64,000 bases of DNA from Bacteroidaceae bacterium (GTDB lineage Bacteria; Bacteroidota; Bacteroidia; Bacteroidales; Bacteroidaceae): positions 44,622 through 108,621 of the forward strand of contig JAEEGS010000069.1 in NCBI GenBank assembly GCA_016280445.1, in the 5' to 3' direction. Below the pieces are notes generated by a model. It worked only from the letters and a program-made list of their open reading frames with translations, made no database searches and was not told the DNA's origin. A program made the position numbers and the translations under genes. Within the stretch, counting starts at the first letter, position 1; the number at the start of each line of letters is the position of its first letter. Positions 62,128 to 64,000 of the stretch are shown piece after piece.

Positions 62128-64000
62128 TTACTTGAACCAGAATTTCTTACCATTCTTAATATAGAATCCACGGCCTGGCTTTTCCACCTTGCGGCCAGTC
62201 ATATCGTAGATGCCTGTCCGAACAGATGGGGACGTGGGGGCTACGGGGATGTCGTCTATCTCCACGACAGTGCCCATGTCGAACTCGTTGACTTGATTAA
62301 GAAGGGTTTTAAGTCCCTGAACATCAGTACTAGAGAGTGCACGATTGTAGATAATGAGGTCATCGAAACTGGCTGGTGCAGAACCCCAGAAGGAGCCGAG
62401 GCCAAGGTAGAAATACCTGACAGAGGTGACCAAATTCATCACCTTGCTGCGGTCGAAGTCCGATGCTGCAGCACTGCCCGTGTAAACCAAGTTACTGCTG
62501 GTATAGGCCACACCGTCAAGATAGAGGCGATAGCCCCCCTCTGTGGAGTAGGTAAAGGTGACGAGATGCCATTCGCCTGGAACAATCTTGTCCACAGCCT
62601 TGTAGGTGGCGGTGGTGGGGTGACTATCGTTCTTTTCCGGATAGTTGATATCGAACCAGTTGCCTGCATTGTCGTTGAAACCAATATAACTGTTGCCCGT
62701 GAAGAAAAGGCGCGCGCCGTTTGCCGTGGCAGAGGTGGCATTGAAGAAACCCCACAGCGCGTCGTAGAGGTTGCTGTCGGCACGTTTCACCCAAAGACTG
62801 ACGGTGAAGCCGTCAAGGTCGGTCTGCCCCTGCAGGGGGTTAGGGATGCGGCAGTAACTGTTGTTGCCGTTGGCACCAAAGTGTTGACGAATGACGTTGC
62901 CAAAACGCGAGTAATCTTCTTCGAGGACGGGACGGATGCCTGTAGTGGTGTTGGAACGGCCAAGAAAAGCACTCTCCGACGGGTTGTAGAGATTGGTAGG
63001 CGTATTTTCATCAAAGTCGTAGTAGGCAACAACAGAAGAGATGGGATCGCCCGACACAGCCATGGCTGCACGTGCAGTGAAGTTATAATCATTCTGCCAA
63101 TAGTAGTTGCCGCACTCCATGCGGGCGGTCATGGTGATGCCTGAAACGGTCTCGCTCTGTGGAGTGTATTTTCCTGTGTTGGAGATGATGTCGGGCTGGG
63201 ATGAGGTCCAGGAAAGGGTCACGTTTTCCTGAGTGTCGAACATGATGTCGACATTGGAACGAATCAAACGGCCCTTCAGATAATCGGCGTTCTGAGTGTA
63301 GTTGTAAGACAAGGCATATTGGGGCTGCATCTTATAACCCCACACGGGCACACCGCACTCAGCACCGCTGAGCGTACAAACGGTGGTGAAACAGAGGACC
63401 TTGGCGGTGGAACCTTCGAGCGTCTGCTCGGTCACGACACCATTGTAGGTGTAGTAGGTGGAGGAACCTGCCGCCTTGATGCGCAACTGGATGTAGGATT
63501 TTCCCTCATCCGTATAGGCCCAAGTGCCAGTATAGTCACCGGTCACTTTTCCGTCGGCCGACAGATGAGCAGTGGAAGGAGTGACTTCCTCCATGTTTGC
63601 ATGATCAAGTTTATAGGGATGGCGGAGGATGTGATAATCACCCTCAATATCGGTAGCTGACCAAGGCTGAGTGGTCGCAATGGTTTCATCGGTGGTCTCT
63701 TCGCCATTGAACTGGAAGGGAGCCGTAACAAGCCAACCCTGCTTGTTCAGGTACAACTGATAAACACGGATTTGGTGGCCAAGTGTACCGTCGTTGAACT
63801 TGGTGTGGCACATCAAGAATGTGCGGCCCTTGTCATCCTGACAAGCGGAATTGTGCCCCTGAGCACACTCCCCTACCTGCATCAAGCCCCATCCGTTCAT
63901 GGCGCCAATAAGCTTCATACCCTTGTTTGTGATAGCATTGGCACCAAAATTGAGTTGATAAGTCGTATAAGTAGCTAAGTTGCCAGACGCATCCTTGTAA
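62128..64000 (-). CDS. GH43/LamG endo-arabinanase-like secreted enzyme (5' end outside window)
   Basis: The frame is open through base 64000 (LGFs read YKDASGNLATYTTYQLNFGA before the first internal Met), so the N-terminal half of the propeller is missing here. The visible part has the GH43 arabinanase hallmark ECAQGHNSACQDDKGR then FLMCHTKF, followed by an arabinanase-type C-terminal beta-barrel (DYTGTWAYTDEGKSYIQLRI). A LamG domain comes next (VVAYYDFDENTPTNLYNPSE, FTVSLWVKRADSN, WHLVTFTYSTEGGYRLYLDG). The end carries a T9SS-like tail (GIYDMTGRKVEKPGRGFYIK). It probably cuts alpha-1,5-arabinan. It is separated from the uptake operon by a terminator and promoter. Confidence 0.82.
   Translation of the reverse strand, partial: YKDASGNLATYTTYQLNFGANAITNKGMKLIGAMNGWGLMQVGECAQGHNSACQDDKGRTFLMCHTKFNDGTLGHQIRVYQLYLNKQGWLVTAPFQFNGEETTDETIATTQPWSATDIEGDYHILRHPYKLDHANMEEVTPSTAHLSADGKVTGDYTGTWAYTDEGKSYIQLRIKAAGSSTYYTYNGVVTEQTLEGSTAKVLCFTTVCTLSGAECGVPVWGYKMQPQYALSYNYTQNADYLKGRLIRSNVDIMFDTQENVTLSWTSSQPDIISNTGKYTPQSETVSGITMTARMECGNYYWQNDYNFTARAAMAVSGDPISSVVAYYDFDENTPTNLYNPSESAFLGRSNTTTGIRPVLEEDYSRFGNVIRQHFGANGNNSYCRIPNPLQGQTDLDGFTVSLWVKRADSNLYDALWGFFNATSATANGARLFFTGNSYIGFNDNAGNWFDINYPEKNDSHPTTATYKAVDKIVPGEWHLVTFTYSTEGGYRLYLDGVAYTSSNLVYTGSAAASDFDRSKVMNLVTSVRYFYLGLGSFWGSAPASFDDLIIYNRALSSTDVQGLKTLLNQVNEFDMGTVVEIDDIPVAPTSPSVRTGIYDMTGRKVEKPGRGFYIKNGKKFWFK

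Overview
The window looks like a chromosomal segment of a Bacteroidales bacterium, most likely Prevotellaceae. The evidence is two SusC/SusD pairs, FAS1 lipoproteins, SPII lipoboxes, short T9SS-like C-terminal tails, and promoters of the Bacteroidota type (TTTG, about 20 bases, TAnnTTTG). No tRNA or rRNA gene, CRISPR array, transposase or prophage gene was seen. The species assignment is inference.

Layout. 1-5766 (+): the 3' bulk of dnaG, a secreted CE15 glucuronoyl esterase, and recG. 5829-7743: two small minus-strand genes, a 224-bp MITE-like element with a 10-bp target-site duplication, a candidate structured RNA of about 330 nt, and the promoter of the next gene. 7744-21095 (+): a 3610-residue secreted multidomain protein, a lipoprotein that resembles a domain of its C-terminus, and a large MscS-type channel. 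The channel gene ends in a 42-bp hairpin shared with the convergent GH43 gene.

21198-30323 (-) is the most unusual region. It encodes a RyR/TrkA-N-like protein, an FHA-membrane-trypsin protein, a membrane pseudokinase that starts at the C-lobe, a secreted TPR-CHAT protease, a secreted protein of unknown function and a GH43-like protein. The core genes overlap by 4 and 11 bp. The predicted topology puts degenerate signalling domains in the cytoplasm and two protease domains in the periplasm. I infer a trans-envelope proteolytic signalling or conflict system that I cannot match to a named one.

30461-33780 (-) is an exbB-exbD-tonB-like-DJ-1-ispD operon facing nadK across a divergent promoter region. 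35112-43727 holds an ABC exporter, a receiver/PPDK_N protein without the swivel and PEP domains, and a large secreted carboxypeptidase-regulatory/MG2-like protein. 43813-61634 (-) is a seven-gene surface nutrient-uptake locus: FAS1, SusC, SusD, FAS1, FAS1, SusC, SusD. It has a clear promoter and terminator. It is followed upstream by a GH43/LamG endo-arabinanase-like gene running off the window end, which hints at arabinan or pectin side chains as a substrate.

Three intergenic gaps (2051-2275, 18577-18772, 28668-28850) carry related copies of a roughly 200-bp hairpin-forming repeat. In one copy the loop is inverted relative to its flanks.
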